Made by a program: the position numbers and the translations under genes. From Caenimonas sedimenti (GTDB lineage Bacteria > Pseudomonadota > Gammaproteobacteria > Burkholderiales > Burkholderiaceae_C): a DNA stretch of 64,000 nucleotides. Below, piece after piece: positions 62,429-64,000 of this stretch. The DNA lies in contig NZ_VOBQ01000005.1 of assembly GCF_007833165.1 (NCBI RefSeq), forward strand, positions 62,001 to 126,000. Reading direction: 5' to 3'. The notes below the pieces were generated by a model. That model saw only the letters and a program-made list of their open reading frames with translations. It ran no database searches and was not told where the DNA came from. Every line of letters starts with the position of its first letter. Position 1 is the first letter of the stretch.

Positions 62429-62439
62429 GATCACGAGAA

Positions 62440-62469
62440 GGGGTCACGCGGCATGCGTGACCCCTTTTT
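62440..62469 (+). terminator. Terminator originally of tRNA-Asn
   Basis: The 10-bp stem GGGGTCACGC-GGCAT-GCGTGACCCC is followed by TTTTTC. It lies just after attR, where the tRNA gene's own terminator would have been before insertion. Confidence 0.82.
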
Positions 62470-62575
62470 CTTTTCCTGGGGTGCAGTCCGACGCGAGCGC
62501 GCGGCAGCGTACGACAACCCTCCGATGCCTCAGCGATAACAGTGTCTCCTGCCCTCATCTCCAAGGAGCAGCACG

Positions 62576-62917
62576 ATGCCTTCCGCCCAAGCGAGCCCCC
62601 GGATTCCGATCTGGCTGCCCATCAACCGGCGCGAAGCCGGCCGCGTGGCCGCCGAAATGCCGTTGCGCGTCGATGGCCACCCGATGACCACGCTGGACAT
62701 CAGCGCGAGCGGCATCGCCTTCGAAAGCGACAAGGCCTATGCGCTCGGTGAACGCGTTTCGGTGGTCGTGGAGTACATGCTCGACGGCGCCAATTTCCCC
62801 CTGCGCTGCGAGGCCGAGGTGATGCGCGTCGAACCCAACGGAACCGGGTATTCCGTCGGTGCCCGCCTGATCCTGGAACCTGGGCAGGATGGCCGCGTCC
62901 TGCGGCCCGAGACCTGA
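62576..62917 (+). CDS. PilZ-domain protein
   Basis: 113 residues with AAGGAG in front. The PilZ c-di-GMP-binding signature is RREAGRVAAEMPLRV (an Arg-rich start) and DISASGIAFES (D/NxSxxG), with a beta-barrel after (VSVVVEYMLDG..NFPLRCEAEVMRVE). A single-domain c-di-GMP receptor, possibly for motility or pili. First chromosomal gene after the element. Confidence 0.9.
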   Translation: MPSAQASPRIPIWLPINRREAGRVAAEMPLRVDGHPMTTLDISASGIAFESDKAYALGERVSVVVEYMLDGANFPLRCEAEVMRVEPNGTGYSVGARLILEPGQDGRVLRPET

Positions 62918-62976
62918 CCCCCCCGGCCGCCGGGCCTTCCCGCGACAATGCAAGGGCGAATCTTCCCCTTGCCTCC

Positions 62977-63708
62977 ATGCACCTGCCCTGGCTGAACCCC
63001 GGCGACCCCTTTCCCGACCCCGAGCTCGCCTGGGACGCCGCGCAGCCGGCGCCCGGCCTGCTGGCCGCCGGCGCGGCACTGGACACCGACACCCTGCGGC
63101 GGGCCTACGCGCGCGGCATCTTCCCCTGGTTCAGCGAGGGCCAGCCGATCTTGTGGTGGAGCACCGATCCACGCATGGTGCTGTTCCCCCCGGAGTTCAA
63201 GCTGCACCGCTCGCTGCGCAAGACCTTGTCGCACTGGCTGGACGCCGGGCGCCTCGAAGTGCGGATCGACACGGCCTTCGAATCGGTGATCCGCGCCTGT
63301 GCCGGCAGCCGGCGGCTCGGGCAGTCCGGAACCTGGATCGTGCCCGCCATGGTCGAGGCCTACCAGGCGTTGCACCGCGCAGGCCATGCGCACAGCGTGG
63401 AGGCTTGGATCGACGGCGAACTGGCGGGCGGCCTGTACTGCGTCGGCCTCGGGCGTGCGGTCTTCGGCGAGTCGATGTTCACGCGCGTGCCGGACGCTTC
63501 GAAGGCGGCACTGGCGGGGCTGGTTGCATTGGCGCGCAGCCAGGACGTCCGGCTCATCGACTGCCAGCAGAACACGCGCCACCTTGCCTCGCTCGGCGCC
63601 CGCGAGATTCCGCGTGCGGAATTTGTGCAACATGTCGCCGCAGAAGTAGCGCGCCGTCCTATCGAGTGGCGATTCGAGCCCGTATACTGGAACGAAGTCC
63701 TGCCGTAA
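62977..63708 (+). CDS. aat: Leucyl/phenylalanyl-tRNA--protein transferase
   Basis: 243 residues. Conserved stretches: [80 protein letters not shown] and [20 protein letters not shown]. It adds Leu/Phe to N-terminal Arg/Lys for ClpAP degradation (N-degron pathway). The next gene, starting 14 bp later, is the arginyltransferase, the usual pair. Confidence 0.95.
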   Translation: MHLPWLNPGDPFPDPELAWDAAQPAPGLLAAGAALDTDTLRRAYARGIFPWFSEGQPILWWSTDPRMVLFPPEFKLHRSLRKTLSHWLDAGRLEVRIDTAFESVIRACAGSRRLGQSGTWIVPAMVEAYQALHRAGHAHSVEAWIDGELAGGLYCVGLGRAVFGESMFTRVPDASKAALAGLVALARSQDVRLIDCQQNTRHLASLGAREIPRAEFVQHVAAEVARRPIEWRFEPVYWNEVLP

Positions 63709-63721
63709 CAATCTACCGCGC

Positions 63722-64000
63722 GTGACGCACCTCAAGGATTTACCGCTCCAGACGCTGCAGTTCTATGCAACTGCGCCCTATCCCTGCAGCTATCTCCCCG
63801 GCAGGCAAGCGCGTTCGCAGGTGGCGACCCCCAGCCACCTGATTCACAACGACGCCTATTCCGACCTGGTGACCGGTGGCTTTCGCCGCAGCGGCATGTT
63901 CACCTACCGGCCCTACTGCGACGGCTGCCGCGCCTGCGTGCCGCTGCGCGTCAAGGCCGACGAGTTCGTTCCCAGCCGCAGCCAGCGGCGTGCCTGGAGC
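63722..64000 (+). CDS. bpt: Arginyltransferase (Ate1/Bpt), N-terminal part (gene runs past the window end)
   Basis: Open from GTG 63722 to the end of the window, 93 codons seen. The start is [22 protein letters not shown], then [19 protein letters not shown], and the Cys-rich [17 protein letters not shown], which is typical of bacterial aspartate/glutamate leucyltransferase (Bpt/Ate). It acts with Aat in the N-degron pathway. The C-terminus is outside the window. Confidence 0.92.
   Translation, partial: MTHLKDLPLQTLQFYATAPYPCSYLPGRQARSQVATPSHLIHNDAYSDLVTGGFRRSGMFTYRPYCDGCRACVPLRVKADEFVPSRSQRRAWS

Overview
The window is high-GC, densely packed chromosomal DNA of a betaproteobacterium. It fits Burkholderiales, probably Comamonadaceae (Ramlibacter/Variovorax-like). 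The inference rests on the gene families and their order: cysI-DUF934-cysH-cysD-cysN, LysR divergent from DUF2917, fdxA next to a TrxB-like ferredoxin reductase, yggX next to an mnmC-like gene, and aat next to an arginyltransferase. No intergenic gap exceeds 300 bases; the largest (43.72-44.0, 33.86-34.13, 36.83-37.06 and 53.53-53.76 kb) are described as features or findings.

0-16 kb holds the tail of a cyclic-nucleotide-domain protein, the RNA helicase HrpA, a membrane protein with a degenerate GGDEF domain, argA, a LysE exporter, a phosphoribosyltransferase and dsbB. Next comes a compact minus-strand sulfate-uptake operon (1-Cys peroxiredoxin, sbp, cysT, cysW, cysA). An IclR-type regulator follows, divergent from pobA (4-hydroxybenzoate hydroxylase). 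16-36 kb is mixed housekeeping and metabolic DNA: a Bug/TctC receptor, a CoA-transferase, a YgiQ radical-SAM protein, and an FAD monooxygenase/MarR operon with a clear operator-promoter. It also has a crotonase-DUF924 fusion, xth/GST, ku, several small exported proteins, a structured 3' region ending in a terminator, yggX and an mnmC-like gene whose methyltransferase half looks degenerate.

37-42.2 kb is the assimilatory sulfate-reduction operon (cysI, DUF934, cysH, cysD, cysN). CysH has the cysteine pattern of iron-sulfur APS reductases and no APS kinase is present, so the likely route is sulfate to APS to sulfite to sulfide. Together with the 8.9-13.4 kb transporter, one window covers uptake and reduction. 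fdxA and a ferredoxin-NADP reductase follow, then a TPP riboswitch in front of a TonB-dependent receptor, which points to thiamine or thiamine-precursor uptake.

46.2-62.4 kb is a 16.2-kb integrative element inserted in the 3' end of tRNA-Asn, flanked by 45-bp perfect direct repeats (46201-46245 and 62384-62428). It carries a tyrosine integrase, small DNA-binding proteins, a replication-initiator-like gene with iteron-like repeats inside its coding sequence, a Nu1-like small terminase, a stand-alone major capsid protein, a 1548-aa tail tape-measure protein, an excisionase, a KfrA-N protein and a membrane-protein cargo gene at the far end. I see no large terminase, portal, protease, tail tube, lysis gene or CI-like repressor. 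It is therefore either a phage satellite-like element or a prophage cut down by internal deletion, and it is the most interesting part of the window. Chromosome resumes with a PilZ protein, aat and the start of an arginyltransferase.
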